A DNA stretch of 64,000 bases from NCBI RefSeq assembly GCF_010501065.1, contig NZ_QVMM01000001.1, forward strand, positions 282,974 to 346,973, written 5' to 3'. How positions within the stretch are numbered: position 1 is the first letter of the stretch; every line of letters starts with the position of its first letter. The notes beneath the pieces are model-generated. The model made no database searches. It was not told where the DNA came from and saw only the letters and a list, made by a program, of their open reading frames with translations. The stretch is from Dysgonomonas sp. 216 (GTDB lineage: Bacteria > Bacteroidota > Bacteroidia > Bacteroidales > Dysgonomonadaceae). Both the position numbers and the translations under genes were made by a program. Positions 1 to 7,549 of this stretch are shown piece by piece.

Positions 1-27
1 GGTAACTATATCTAACTTTACGGTAAA
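1..27 (+). repeat. Left terminal inverted repeat of the transposon
   Basis: It starts GGTAACTATAT and contains the inner block TTTACGGTAAA at 17-27. It matches the reverse complement of 3016-3042 at 24 of 27 positions, with mismatches at 12, 14 and 16. The window starts exactly on the first base of the element, which suggests that a contig or window boundary fell at this repeat. Confidence 0.85.
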
Positions 28-39
28 GGTATAAAAAAG

Positions 40-63
40 AAAGCCACAATTAAGTGGCTTTTT
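40..63 (-). terminator. Terminator hairpin at the left end of the transposon
   Basis: AAAGCCAC and GTGGCTTT form a stem of about 8 bp with a 6-nt loop, with T-runs on both sides. It lies 4 bp beyond the stop codon of the leftward gene at 67-246. It would end transcription of the cargo genes and could block read-through from outside. Confidence 0.7.
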
Positions 64-66
64 ATG

Positions 67-246
67 TTATTTATTTCTATTTCTCTTTACTCCATTGTGA
101 ATTAAAAATATCGAAACTAATAGGATTAGTAAAGTTATTATAACTTGATGGGGTTTAACTTCCTCTGTTGTCATGATCATAGCGAATAATACAGAACATG
201 ATGTTATAGTTAGTGTTATTCCTAACATAACTTGTAGGACTTCCAT
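67..246 (-). CDS. Small two-TM membrane protein, transposon cargo
   Basis: From the ATG at 246 this encodes 59 residues with two hydrophobic segments (about 4-25 and 36-50) and a basic C-terminus ending in NRNK. The ATG overlaps the stop codon of the upstream ORF as TAATG, a layout typical of translational coupling, so I prefer it to the more distal start at 309. I recognise no family. It ends 4 bp before a terminator hairpin and lies entirely inside the transposon, so it is cargo. A two-gene unit with the preceding ORF is the simplest reading. A toxin, immunity or membrane-stress role is possible, but nothing in the sequence shows it. Confidence 0.5.
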   Translation of the reverse strand: MEVLQVMLGITLTITSCSVLFAMIMTTEEVKPHQVIITLLILLVSIFLIHNGVKRNRNK

Positions 247-860
247 TATTTGTTGTAAAGAAGAAATGTATTTAACGCTCCTTGATATCCAAAAAGATAT
301 AGATTCCATACAACATAAACATCCTTGAAATTGACAACAGATGCAGACAAGGCAATACTTCCATTCTCTTCAATTATGCCTATATTTTCTACCCAAAGTG
401 TTTGAGTGTCATTGCCTGTCTTTATTTCGATTTTGGTATATCCTCCTTGATTTGCTGTATATACAGTTACTTTTGAATTTACATTTTTAAGGTCATGTTG
501 TACATTCCCTTTTTTGTCACCTTTTATGAAATGTTTATATGTTACATCATGTTCTATTTTACTACGAAATTCATTCCCTGATCCATATTGACTGAATAAG
601 GTCTTAATGTATTGTATATTATTCTTATTTTCTTCACTTTGCCCCCACATAAACATAGGACAAAGGAGTATTAGTGTAAGTAATTTTGCTTTCATATAAT
701 ACTCTCTCTTTTTACTTGGCTTACTTCCAAAATAGATTAATGCTCCACCAATAATCGTGGGCAATAAGAAGTCTGGAACAAAAGATACTTGTCCTCCTGC
801 TGATGTCATAAATGAGCCTAATATTATTAGAACTCCAATGATTACTAATACAATTTTCAT
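246..860 (-). CDS. Transposon cargo ORF: two-TM segment fused to a secreted domain
   Basis: The open frame covers 204 codons. Residues 1-45 form two hydrophobic helices followed by the basic segment SKPSKKREYY. At residue 56 (ATG at 695) a second typical signal peptide begins, MKAKLLTLILLCPMFMWGQ, followed by about 130 polar residues rich in Lys, Asn and Thr. There is no stop between the two parts. Either the true gene starts at 695 and encodes a 149-residue secreted protein, with the upstream part a separate membrane peptide that lost its stop, or one fused protein is made. The 3' end overlaps the next small gene as TAATG. No family is recognised. It sits inside the transposon, divergent from the transposase. 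Confidence 0.5.
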   Translation of the reverse strand: MKIVLVIIGVLIILGSFMTSAGGQVSFVPDFLLPTIIGGALIYFGSKPSKKREYYMKAKLLTLILLCPMFMWGQSEENKNNIQYIKTLFSQYGSGNEFRSKIEHDVTYKHFIKGDKKGNVQHDLKNVNSKVTVYTANQGGYTKIEIKTGNDTQTLWVENIGIIEENGSIALSASVVNFKDVYVVWNLYLFGYQGALNTFLLYNK

Positions 861-908
861 AATGAATTTTGTTTTGTTCCATGCAGTCCCGACATGGGTT
901 TATAGAAT

Positions 909-1077
909 AGAAAAAGCGTGGAACTTAACTATATTCGTCTTAGAGGTCTTAGGATACCTGTGGCACAAATAAGTAAGCCCACGCCATTAAATATAGCATG
1001 AGCATTGGCTACTTACCCTTGTGCCTTGTTGAAAGTTCCTAAGTTTCTAAGACAAGAATAAAAGCTAACGCTTTTTT
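909..1077. other. Large imperfect hairpin (possible structured RNA) inside the transposon
   Basis: Two arms of about 67 nt (909-977 and 1012-1077) are imperfect inverted repeats. Matching blocks include AAAAAGCG with CGCTTTTT, GTCTTAG with CTAAGAC, CTTAGGA with TCCTAAG, GGCACAA with TTGTGCC, and GTAAG with CTTAC. The 34-nt loop contains a further partial stem. The outer ends finish in T-runs on both strands, so a transcript from either strand could end there like an intrinsic terminator. It fills the gap between the divergent cargo and transposase genes. It may be a regulatory RNA, a nested non-autonomous repeat or a transcription insulator; the sequence does not decide. Confidence 0.55.
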
Positions 1078-1195
1078 TAGTTTAATATGTCAATACAAAG
1101 CTAATAACATATCGTTAAAACCAAAAGATTTGACGTTAAAATTTGTGCAATAACTTATTTTTCACTATCTTTAAACATCTGCTAATCTTGAGTTT

Positions 1196-2113
1196 ATGAT
1201 AGGTAAAGACTTCAAATCCATCATCGAAATATTCACAACTTTTCCAACGGAACAGGCTTGTATTGAACATTTAGAAAAAACTATATGGGATGGAAATATT
1301 GTATCTCCATTTGATGAAACATCGAAAGTTTATAAGTGTAAAAATAATCGCTATTGGTGTGTTAATACAAGAAAGTATTTCAATGCTAAGACTAATACTA
1401 TATTTGAAAATACAAAAGTTCCATTAGTAAAATGGTTTGTTGCGATCTATCTTAATGCCACTCATAAAAAAGGTATTTCATCTTTACAATTATCCCAATA
1501 TATAGATGTTACACAAAAGACAGCTTGGTTCATGCTCCATCGAATAAGAAAGTGTTATGGACAACCACAAGAAGATGCTCAATTACAAGGAGAAGTAGAA
1601 ATTGACGAAACTTTTGTCGGAGGCAAAAACAAAAACCGACATTGGGATAAGAAGGTAAAAAACTCACAAGGGAGAGCCTTTAAAGACAAAACTCCCGTTT
1701 TCGGAATGTTGCAACGTGGAGGAAAAGTAATAGCTAAAGTTGTTTCTGATACCAAAGCGCAAACTTTAAGACCTATTATTGATAAACATATTGTCGAAGA
1801 ATCTACAGTTTATACAGATGAATGGTTTTATGGTAATTTACATGAAAAATACACCCATAAGCAAGTGTTTCACGTAGCTAAAGTTTACGCAGTTGGCGAT
1901 GTTTATACGAACACGATAGAGGGTTTTTGGAGTATCTTAAAACGTGGATATATTGGTGTTTATCACTACATATCAAGAAAACATTTACAACGATATGTGG
2001 ATGAATTTTGTTTCAGATATAATACACGAGATTATTCCCAATATCAAAGATTTAATTTACTTTTGTGTAATACGAAAAATAGGAGATTGAAATACAAAGA
2101 TCTGATAAATTAA
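1196..2113 (+). CDS. IS1595 family (ISXO2-like) transposase
   Basis: This 305-residue DDE transposase catalyses cut-and-paste or replicative movement of the surrounding element. The N-terminal region (about 30-120) carries SPFDETSKVYKCKNN, a degenerate zinc-ribbon region, then a helix-turn-helix stretch around KGISSLQLSQYIDVTQKTA. The ISXO2-like catalytic core follows, with candidate acidic residues D137 in EVEIDETFVGG and D208 in VYTDEW, then NTIEGFWSILKRG with N239, E242 and K249. Length and layout are typical and I see no frameshift. It lies 10 bp upstream of the BRO-N gene in the same direction. The start at 1196 (TTTATGATAGG) follows the hairpin region. Confidence 0.92.
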   Translation: MIGKDFKSIIEIFTTFPTEQACIEHLEKTIWDGNIVSPFDETSKVYKCKNNRYWCVNTRKYFNAKTNTIFENTKVPLVKWFVAIYLNATHKKGISSLQLSQYIDVTQKTAWFMLHRIRKCYGQPQEDAQLQGEVEIDETFVGGKNKNRHWDKKVKNSQGRAFKDKTPVFGMLQRGGKVIAKVVSDTKAQTLRPIIDKHIVEESTVYTDEWFYGNLHEKYTHKQVFHVAKVYAVGDVYTNTIEGFWSILKRGYIGVYHYISRKHLQRYVDEFCFRYNTRDYSQYQRFNLLLCNTKNRRLKYKDLIN

Positions 2114-2123
2114 GTTTGTTATT

Positions 2124-2993
2124 ATGCATTATGAAATATTCAAATTTGAATCTGACGAAAATCCATTTAATGAGATAAGAACAATCGAGATAGATGGTAG
2201 AATTTTATTTTGTGCATCAGATGTTGCAAAAGCACTTGGGTATAAAAACCCAAATGAGGCTGTTGCAACTCATTGTAAACCAGCCAACATAGAGAATCAC
2301 TATGTTGCCCACCCCAATGGTATAGGTGGTGTTTTTATGAAGTTTATCCCAGAAGGTCAGATTTATAGATTAACAATTAAATCAGAACTACCTTCTGCTG
2401 AAAAATTTGCAGATTGGATTTTTGATGAAGTTATACCTTCTATTCGAGAAAGAGGATATTATGGAAAAATAGATAGATTAGAACTTCCAAACTTTATAAA
2501 AAGGTATCAAGATAATTTCCATAAAATAGACAGGGGATATTTTTCTGTAATTAGCGAACTGTTTGTTACATTAGGACAAGAACTTTCAAAATATGGATAT
2601 GATATCCCTGACAAAGGAATTGATGGTAAAGGATTTTATCCTGATATTTCAGTCGGGAAAATGTTTTCTGATTATCTAAAGAAAATAGAGCATCCTCTTC
2701 GTAATTCATATAAGAAATATAAACACTCATTTGTTGATGAGAGGATTGATGTAGATGCAAAAATGTACCCTCTTGACTTATTGCCCGAATTTAGAAGATT
2801 TGTCTTTAATATATGGTTGCCGAAAAGAGGTCCTATTTATTTTAGAGAAAAAGATCCTGTAGCTTTAGATTATCTACCTAAACTTTTGGAAAAACCAAGC
2901 GATAATGATATTCAAGAAAATGTTTCTGATGTTATAGACAAAGAACTGAAAGTAATAACAAAACATAATCCAAAAACAAAAAGGGATAACTAA
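2124..2993 (+). CDS. BRO-N domain protein, transposon cargo
   Basis: This 289-residue protein begins with a BRO family N-terminal domain (about residues 1-110). The hallmark segment ILFCASDVAKALGYKNPNEA is followed by a beta-rich stretch and the closing helix FADWIFDEVIPSIRERGYY. BRO-N domains are DNA-binding and common in phages and mobile elements. The C-terminal half (about 150-265), with ISVGKMFSDYLKK and a segment around YPLDLLPEFRRFVFN, looks like a separate domain that I cannot name. It starts 10 bp after the transposase stop, so the two are probably co-transcribed. Its stop codon lies inside the terminator hairpin at 2981-3004. It could regulate transposition or be an anti-silencing passenger; that is inference. 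Confidence 0.85.
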   Translation: MHYEIFKFESDENPFNEIRTIEIDGRILFCASDVAKALGYKNPNEAVATHCKPANIENHYVAHPNGIGGVFMKFIPEGQIYRLTIKSELPSAEKFADWIFDEVIPSIRERGYYGKIDRLELPNFIKRYQDNFHKIDRGYFSVISELFVTLGQELSKYGYDIPDKGIDGKGFYPDISVGKMFSDYLKKIEHPLRNSYKKYKHSFVDERIDVDAKMYPLDLLPEFRRFVFNIWLPKRGPIYFREKDPVALDYLPKLLEKPSDNDIQENVSDVIDKELKVITKHNPKTKRDN

Positions 2994-3004
2994 CTATCCC
3001 TTTT
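2981..3004 (+). terminator. Terminator of the transposase/BRO unit
   Basis: AAGGGATA and TATCCCTT pair across a 6-nt loop and are followed by TTTATTTTT. The stop codon of the BRO-N gene (2991-2993) lies in the loop. The right terminal inverted repeat starts 12 bp later. Confidence 0.75.
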
Positions 3005-3015
3005 ATTTTTCAAGT

Positions 3016-3042
3016 TTTACCGTAAACTAATATATAGTTACC
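3016..3042 (-). repeat. Right terminal inverted repeat of the transposon
   Basis: The reverse complement begins GGTAACTATAT and contains TTTACGGTAAA, matching 1-27 at 24 of 27 positions. The base after 3042 starts the target sequence TTAATTTT. Confidence 0.85.
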
Positions 3043-3389
3043 TTAATTTTTAACGCCTTTGCCGCCTGCATGCTTTGTCCGTCGAAGCTAAGGCCGCTCT
3101 CAGACAATGCTTCGCAAAAAGGACCGACCTCGCCGTATGTGCGGGGTACCCGCTTAGCGAAGTGAACGCCCGGAACAAAAAGCTGTTTGAGCATAGCCTG
3201 ACTTAAAAGTCAGCACAATCTTTTGTGCGAGTTATTTTTTGTTCAGTGAACAAGCTAAATGGCGGGTCGCACAGCAGGCGCAGTCTTGATTTTTTGGTTC
3301 GTTTTGCATCAAGGCAAAATGAACGAAGGCAAGCATCGGTAAGATGCGCGGCAGTAAATTAATAAGTATAATTTTAACGAACAATAAAT
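3043..3389 (-). repeat. Copy 1 of a dispersed GC-richer repeat, interrupted by the transposon
   Basis: This stretch matches the reverse complement of 49430-49768 almost base for base, with only scattered substitutions and a small indel near the end. It lacks the rest of the 532-bp copy because the transposon cuts it at 3042; the remainder should lie left of position 1. The composition (blocks such as GCCGCCTGCATGC) is clearly richer in GC than the surrounding intergenic DNA. I see no convincing gene in it. Confidence 0.85.
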
Positions 3390-3390
3390 C

Positions 3391-3470
3391 TGTCAGATGT
3401 GTCAGGTTTTTATAAAATGTGCCTTTGAAGCATCTTAGAGTAGATGTTAATTCTATCAGAGTGTAATTGT
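3391..3470 (+). repeat. Small intergenic repeat, copy A
   Basis: Block 1 is TGTCAGATGTGTCAGGTT (from 3391), a tandem TGTCAG. Block 2 is AATTCTA at 3449-3455. The gap between GTCAGG and block 2 is 42 nt. Four other copies in the window keep the same two blocks with gaps of 42-43 nt, although the sequence between differs. The copy directly follows dispersed-repeat copy 1. From 3471 to 3620 I see nothing else that can be named. Confidence 0.7.
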
Positions 3471-3620
3471 ATGCCTCTGCTTAGTTTACAATTGTACATA
3501 AACTATGATTAAGCAAAAAACATCATAAATAATACACTTTTTAAATTATTTTCACACAGAAAGCGAACAATAGGACATTTTGGGCGAAAAATGGACTGTA
3601 AATATCCGGTAAGTAAACTC

Positions 3621-3628
3621 CATCTTTG
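3621..3628 (+). promoter_or_regulatory. Probable -7 box for the thioredoxin-like/LpxC operon
   Basis: CATCTTTG resembles the Bacteroidota -7 consensus TAnnTTTG with one mismatch. It lies 24 nt before the ATG at 3653. No clear -33 element was seen. Confidence 0.35.
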
Positions 3629-3652
3629 TAATCGAAAAGATTATGAATTCCG

Positions 3653-4084
3653 ATGTTTAGGATCAAGACAGTACATATGGTTATCTTATTTGTAGTGTTT
3701 ATTATAGCTGCAAATATATGGGAGTTAAGGAAAGACCTGTCTCCGCAGGAAGATTATATCGCCACTTTAAAGGAAATCGATAAAAAAAGCTTCCCTGATA
3801 GTATAAAGCATAAATATACATGTGTTTTGTTTTACAATCCGGAAAAAACATCCGATGTAAAAATGGAATCGGAGTTAAGCATGCTCAACAATCCGCCAAA
3901 TTCCCCTATAAAATACTACAAGATACGAAGTGACGAAGCATCCGAGTTATGTTGTGGTCTTAACATATCGGGTACACCTTCTGTTTTGCTTTTTAAAGAC
4001 GGTGTAGAAGTTAGTCGCATTATGGGTACAGTGTCTCAAACAAATCTGAAAATGATAATAAAACGATTAGAAAAACAGGTATGA
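3653..4084 (+). CDS. Membrane-anchored thioredoxin-fold protein lacking CXXC
   Basis: This 143-residue protein has an N-terminal membrane anchor (about 7-23, VHMVILFVVFIIAANIW) and then a thioredoxin-like domain (about 40-143). The segment TCVLFYNPEKTSDVKMESEL occupies the position where thioredoxins carry CXXC, but no cysteine pair is present there. The cis-proline loop GTPSVLLFKDG is conserved, and CC at about 101-102 lies just upstream. It therefore probably lacks classical disulfide oxidoreductase activity and may act as a binding or scaffold module outside the inner membrane. The stop overlaps the start of the following LpxC gene (ATGA), so translation is probably coupled. This is the first gene of the operon. 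Confidence 0.65.
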   Translation: MFRIKTVHMVILFVVFIIAANIWELRKDLSPQEDYIATLKEIDKKSFPDSIKHKYTCVLFYNPEKTSDVKMESELSMLNNPPNSPIKYYKIRSDEASELCCGLNISGTPSVLLFKDGVEVSRIMGTVSQTNLKMIIKRLEKQV

Positions 4085-5058
4085 GTATGATTTATCAAAA
4101 AACGCTGAAACAAAGTTTCTGTCTCGAAGGAAAAGGTTTGCACACGGGGCTGGTATCAAAGGTTACATTTCATCCTGCCCCCGAAAACCACGGGTATCAA
4201 ATAAGAAGAATCGACCTGCCGGATATGCCTGTTATAAATGCTGTTGCCGAAAATGTTGTAGAATCGTCGCGCTGCACAATAATCGAAGAAAACGGAGTGT
4301 CGATTAGTAGCATCGAGCATGCAATAGCCGCTTTGTATGCCTGCGAAATAGATAACTGCCTGATTGATGTTAGTGCCACCGAATTTCCGGCTTTGGACGG
4401 AAGTTCTATCTTATATGTGAGCAAAATAAAAGAAGTAGGCGTCCAGCAACAGGAAGCGCCCCGAAAATATATAGACATCAGCAAAAAGAAAACAAGGGTT
4501 ATTGACAAAGGCACAGGTGCATCGCTAATTCTTGTTCCCGGCGATAGCTTACAGATTAAAGTGGAGATAACATATAACTCTTTTCTTTTAAGAAAACAAA
4601 GTGCCGTTTTAAGCAATATATCCGATTTTGCACGGGAATTTGCTGCATCAAGAACCTTTGTATTTATGAAAGATATAAAGCCATTATTAGACAAAGGTCT
4701 TATTAAAGGCGGAAATCTGGATAATGCAATTGTTATACATGATACTCCAATCGACCAGAAAGATTTTGATGAATTGGCTGATTTAACAGGTGCTAAACAA
4801 CGGGATGCTAAAAAAATAGGATATATAATGAATAAACCATTATTATACCCTAACGAGCCTGCCCGTCACAAATTATTAGATCTTATTGGTGATTTAGCTT
4901 TAGCCGGCGGATTCATTAAAGGTACTATTGTGGCCGTTTGCCCCGGACATAAAATTAACAGTGTGTTTGTAAAAGCTATACGCAAAAACTTTCTTGCCGA
5001 AACAAGAAAGAAAAACAGCCGACAAACACTGAAAGAAAAAGAAGCTTTAATTATCTGA
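4081..5058 (+). CDS. lpxC: Stand-alone LpxC (UDP-3-O-acyl-GlcNAc deacetylase)
   Basis: LpxC is the zinc deacetylase that commits UDP-3-O-acyl-GlcNAc to lipid A synthesis. The hallmarks are present: EGKGLHTGL near the N-terminus, SIEHAIAAL with E79 and H80, ASRTF, GLIKGGNLDNAIVI, NEPARHKLLDLIGDLALAG with H263 and D267, and CPGHKIN with H290. The three zinc ligands and the catalytic glutamate are therefore intact. The protein ends at residue 325, right after the LpxC domain. In most Bacteroidota LpxC is fused to FabZ in a protein of about 460 residues, so this is probably a second, orphan copy; the fused gene is not in the window. The start overlaps the thioredoxin-like gene, and a small membrane protein follows 2 bp downstream. 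Confidence 0.88.
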   Translation: MSMIYQKTLKQSFCLEGKGLHTGLVSKVTFHPAPENHGYQIRRIDLPDMPVINAVAENVVESSRCTIIEENGVSISSIEHAIAALYACEIDNCLIDVSATEFPALDGSSILYVSKIKEVGVQQQEAPRKYIDISKKKTRVIDKGTGASLILVPGDSLQIKVEITYNSFLLRKQSAVLSNISDFAREFAASRTFVFMKDIKPLLDKGLIKGGNLDNAIVIHDTPIDQKDFDELADLTGAKQRDAKKIGYIMNKPLLYPNEPARHKLLDLIGDLALAGGFIKGTIVAVCPGHKINSVFVKAIRKNFLAETRKKNSRQTLKEKEALII

Positions 5059-5060
5059 TT

Positions 5061-5273
5061 ATGAGTAAATTTGCTTTATTTCTAAACTTAAACAAGTATG
5101 TATTACTTGGGTTGGTTGTCGGGGTAGTTTTAGGCTTTCTGCACTGGTACTTCTTCGGATGCTACTGGGGTGTATACCCAATGTCGTCCGAGTGTTGGTT
5201 CAACTGTACAGCAGGCAGTTTGTTTGGTGGATTTATTTTCAGCTTATTCGATAAACGAAATTCAGATTATTAG
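5061..5273 (+). CDS. Small membrane protein (DUF6132-like)
   Basis: These 70 residues contain two hydrophobic helices (about 12-29 and 47-63) around a Cys/Trp-rich loop with FFGCYWGVYPMSSECWFNC. The pattern helix, GC.xG.xP.(S)xx loop, glycine-rich helix resembles DUF6132-type small proteins of Bacteroidota, which I recall near thioredoxin genes; this match is from memory and unverified. The gene starts 2 bp after lpxC and ends just before a terminator hairpin, so it is the last member of the operon. It could hold a metal or take part in redox chemistry through its three cysteines (inference). Confidence 0.6.
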   Translation: MSKFALFLNLNKYVLLGLVVGVVLGFLHWYFFGCYWGVYPMSSECWFNCTAGSLFGGFIFSLFDKRNSDY

Positions 5274-5308
5274 CGGTTCATAAGATAGGATAAACCATTT
5301 TTTCATTG

Positions 5309-5352
5309 AGAAGAGGTGAGGTTGTTAGCAGCCTTTTCCTCTTCTATTTTTT
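5309..5352. terminator. Bidirectional terminator between the lpxC operon and terC
   Basis: AGAAGAGG (5309-5316) pairs with CCTCTTCT (5338-5345), with an inner AGG/CCT pair, and is followed by ATTTTTTAT on the plus strand. The terC stop codon lies inside the right flank, so the same hairpin may end the minus-strand transcript. Confidence 0.65.
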
Positions 5353-6180
5353 ATCCTTCGGATCTATAATCTTAGTATCCCTCAACTCTACAGGATTCGA
5401 TTTTTTCTTCAACTTCATATTCAGAAACTCGACTAACAGCGAAAAAGCAATTGCAAAATAAATATACCCTTTAGGTATCTCTCCCACAGTTGACCCGAAT
5501 ATCGAAATATGCGACAAGTGAGCAGCCTCAACAAGAAGCATTACACCTATAAGTATAAGGAATGATAAACCTAAAATTTGTATGGTAGGGTGTGTGTTTA
5601 CAAAGCGGCTTACAGGCCCCGAAAATAGCATCATAACCATTACCGCAGCAACTACAGCTGTTACCATTATAGCCATTGCTCCTCCATAGCCAAATTCGTT
5701 GAAACTGACTAACCCTACAGCCGTAAGTACGCTATCGAACGAAAAAACAATATCCAGCGCAACTATTTGTACAATAACAGAAGCAAATCCGCTTGAAACC
5801 TTTCGACCTTCGCCCGATTCTTCTACACCTTCCAGTTTATGATGTATCTCTGTCACACTTTTATATAGTAGGAATAAGCCTCCTAAAAATATAATTACAC
5901 TTTGCCCCGAAACCGCCCCATCAAACCAAGATGTATCGAAAGAAAATATCGGCTGTGTCAATTTCATGAGCCACGATATGCAGAACAACAATAAAATTCG
6001 GAATAGCATAGCAATACCTAAACCCAATCGTCGGGCTTTAGGTTGTTGATGTTCGGGAAGTTTTGATGACATTATCGACAGAAACACGATATTGTCGATA
6101 CCCAACACTATTTCCAGAAAAGCAAGCGTTAACAAAGCAATCCACGCGCTTGGCAATAAAAAAACTTCAAGAAAATCCAT
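5344..6180 (-). CDS. TerC/YgdQ-family integral membrane protein
   Basis: TerC-family proteins are inner-membrane proteins linked to metal (Mn) homeostasis and tellurite resistance. About seven hydrophobic helices are visible. The two acidic signatures of the family are present: LEIVLGIDNIVFLS near the N-terminus and VALDIVFSFDSVLTAVGL in the middle, each with the membrane aspartates thought to bind metal. The C-terminus is a charged tail rich in Lys and Asp. An in-frame TTG at 6195 would add five residues, but the ATG at 6180 gives the better protein. The gene stands alone between the lpxC operon (convergent) and the fructose-bisphosphate aldolase gene. Confidence 0.85.
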   Translation of the reverse strand: MDFLEVFLLPSAWIALLTLAFLEIVLGIDNIVFLSIMSSKLPEHQQPKARRLGLGIAMLFRILLLFCISWLMKLTQPIFSFDTSWFDGAVSGQSVIIFLGGLFLLYKSVTEIHHKLEGVEESGEGRKVSSGFASVIVQIVALDIVFSFDSVLTAVGLVSFNEFGYGGAMAIMVTAVVAAVMVMMLFSGPVSRFVNTHPTIQILGLSFLILIGVMLLVEAAHLSHISIFGSTVGEIPKGYIYFAIAFSLLVEFLNMKLKKKSNPVELRDTKIIDPKDKK

Positions 6181-6335
6181 ATTTATCAAATTCAATGTAC
6201 GCCGAAAAATCTCACAAATTTATAAAAAGATATATTGCCAACTTAGTATGTTGTAAAATATCTTTATTTACGTTTAAAAAACAGGCATACTCATTATTGC
6301 AAGATATGCCCATTTTGCTTCTGTCTTTTCTAAAG

Positions 6336-7394
6336 CTACGCTATTGTTATGGTATTGTCTAGATAAACATCCTGAATTGTGTGAAGCAATTCAACTCCAT
6401 CCTTCATCGGGCGCTGAAAAGCTTTACGTCCGCTTATTAATCCCATACCTCCTGCACGTTTATTTACCACAGCTGTGTATACGGCATCACTCAAATCGGA
6501 TGTGCCATGAGATTCTCCACCCGAATTTATTAGCCCTACACGCCCCATATAGCCATTAACTACCTGATAGCGGCACAAATCGATTGGGTGATCGGTTGCC
6601 AATTCCGAATACATTTTCGGGCTGCTTTTCGCAAAGTTAATAGCAGTAAAACCACCGTTTACTGTCGGCAGTTTTTGTTTCACAATATCTGCTTTTATAG
6701 TCACCCCCAAGTGATTAGCCTGAGCAGTAAGGTCGGCCGCCTCGTGATAGTCTACCCCATCTTTTTTAAATGCGGGATTCCGCAAGTAACACCACAATAT
6801 TGTAGCCATACCTAACTCGTGGGCATATTCGAAGGCTTTGGCTATTTCAGTAATTTGTCGGCGACTCTCTTCCGATCCAAAATAAATAGTTGCTCCCACA
6901 GCTACAGCGCCCATATTCCATGCTTCCTTAACAGTACCAAATAGTATCTGATTGTAAGAATTAGGATATGTTAGTAATTCATTATGATTTATCTTTACAA
7001 TGAAAGGTATTTTATGCGCATACTTACGAGCCACGGAGCCCAATATTCCATAAGTAGAAGCTACTGCATTACAGCCTCCCTCAATGGCCAGTTTCACAAT
7101 GTTTTCGGGGTCGAAATATATTGGATTAGGAGCAAACGAAGCTCCTGCGGTATGCTCTATATCCTGATCGACAGGTAATATCGAAACATATCCGGTGTTT
7201 GCTAAACGTCCGTGTCCTAACAACCGTTGCAAGCTATTAAGCGTTTGCAAGTTTCTATCCGAATCGATCCAAACGTCATCAATTGTCGTTGGCGAAGGCA
7301 GATGAATAAGCGATTTGTCGATAGTTTTACTTGTATAATCTAATAAATAACCGGCCTTATCGCCTAATAATTCTATAATTTCTTTAGTTGCCAT
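6336..7394 (-). CDS. fbaB: Class I fructose-bisphosphate aldolase (FbaB/DhnA type)
   Basis: This cytoplasmic glycolytic and gluconeogenic enzyme cleaves fructose 1,6-bisphosphate to DHAP and glyceraldehyde 3-phosphate through a lysine Schiff base. The 352-residue protein shows FbaB-type TIM-barrel segments: [42 protein letters not shown], the candidate Schiff-base strand [12 protein letters not shown], and the late phosphate-binding glycines INSGGESHG and [12 protein letters not shown]. The length is normal for the family. It has its own intergenic region of about 200 bp, divergent from the PEPCK-like gene, which fits joint use in gluconeogenesis (inference). Confidence 0.9.
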   Translation of the reverse strand: MATKEIIELLGDKAGYLLDYTSKTIDKSLIHLPSPTTIDDVWIDSDRNLQTLNSLQRLLGHGRLANTGYVSILPVDQDIEHTAGASFAPNPIYFDPENIVKLAIEGGCNAVASTYGILGSVARKYAHKIPFIVKINHNELLTYPNSYNQILFGTVKEAWNMGAVAVGATIYFGSEESRRQITEIAKAFEYAHELGMATILWCYLRNPAFKKDGVDYHEAADLTAQANHLGVTIKADIVKQKLPTVNGGFTAINFAKSSPKMYSELATDHPIDLCRYQVVNGYMGRVGLINSGGESHGTSDLSDAVYTAVVNKRAGGMGLISGRKAFQRPMKDGVELLHTIQDVYLDNTITIA

Positions 7395-7549
7395 ACTATT
7401 AATTTTTTATTTACATATTATTATTTTTAAACATTCTAAATAGGCTTTTGTTTAAGGAAAGCAGGGAATTAAAAGCAATAAAAGATTATTTAACATGAAA
7501 AATTTACAAACAGACAACTTTAAGCACTTTTTTTGACAAAAAATATTAT

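Larger units (their letters stand above)
1..3042. mobile_element. IS1595/ISXO2-like cargo-carrying transposon
   Basis: The element is bounded by imperfect terminal inverted repeats of 27 bp (24 of 27 positions match) that begin GGTAACTATAT. It encodes an ISXO2-type DDE transposase (1196-2113), a BRO-N protein directly downstream (2124-2993), and two overlapping minus-strand ORFs for membrane or secreted proteins (67-860). A large imperfect hairpin lies between the divergent gene sets. Terminator hairpins sit just inside both ends. The right flank TTAATTTT fits the 8-bp target duplication known for IS1595 elements, but the left flank lies outside the window. The target is a dispersed repeat whose uninterrupted copy lies at 49430-49961. 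Both inverted repeats and the transposase ORF look intact, so the element may be active (inference). Confidence 0.85.

Noticed and set aside
757..972. 71-codon plus-strand ORF overlapping the transposon cargo and hairpin.
   Set aside because: It is antisense to the cargo ORF and runs into the hairpin; no start context or homology, so it is a shadow frame.
909..1077. Reading the transposon hairpin as a retron msr-msd or a CRISPR-like array.
   Set aside because: No reverse transcriptase or cas gene is near and there are no regular repeats with spacers; only the hairpin itself is supported.
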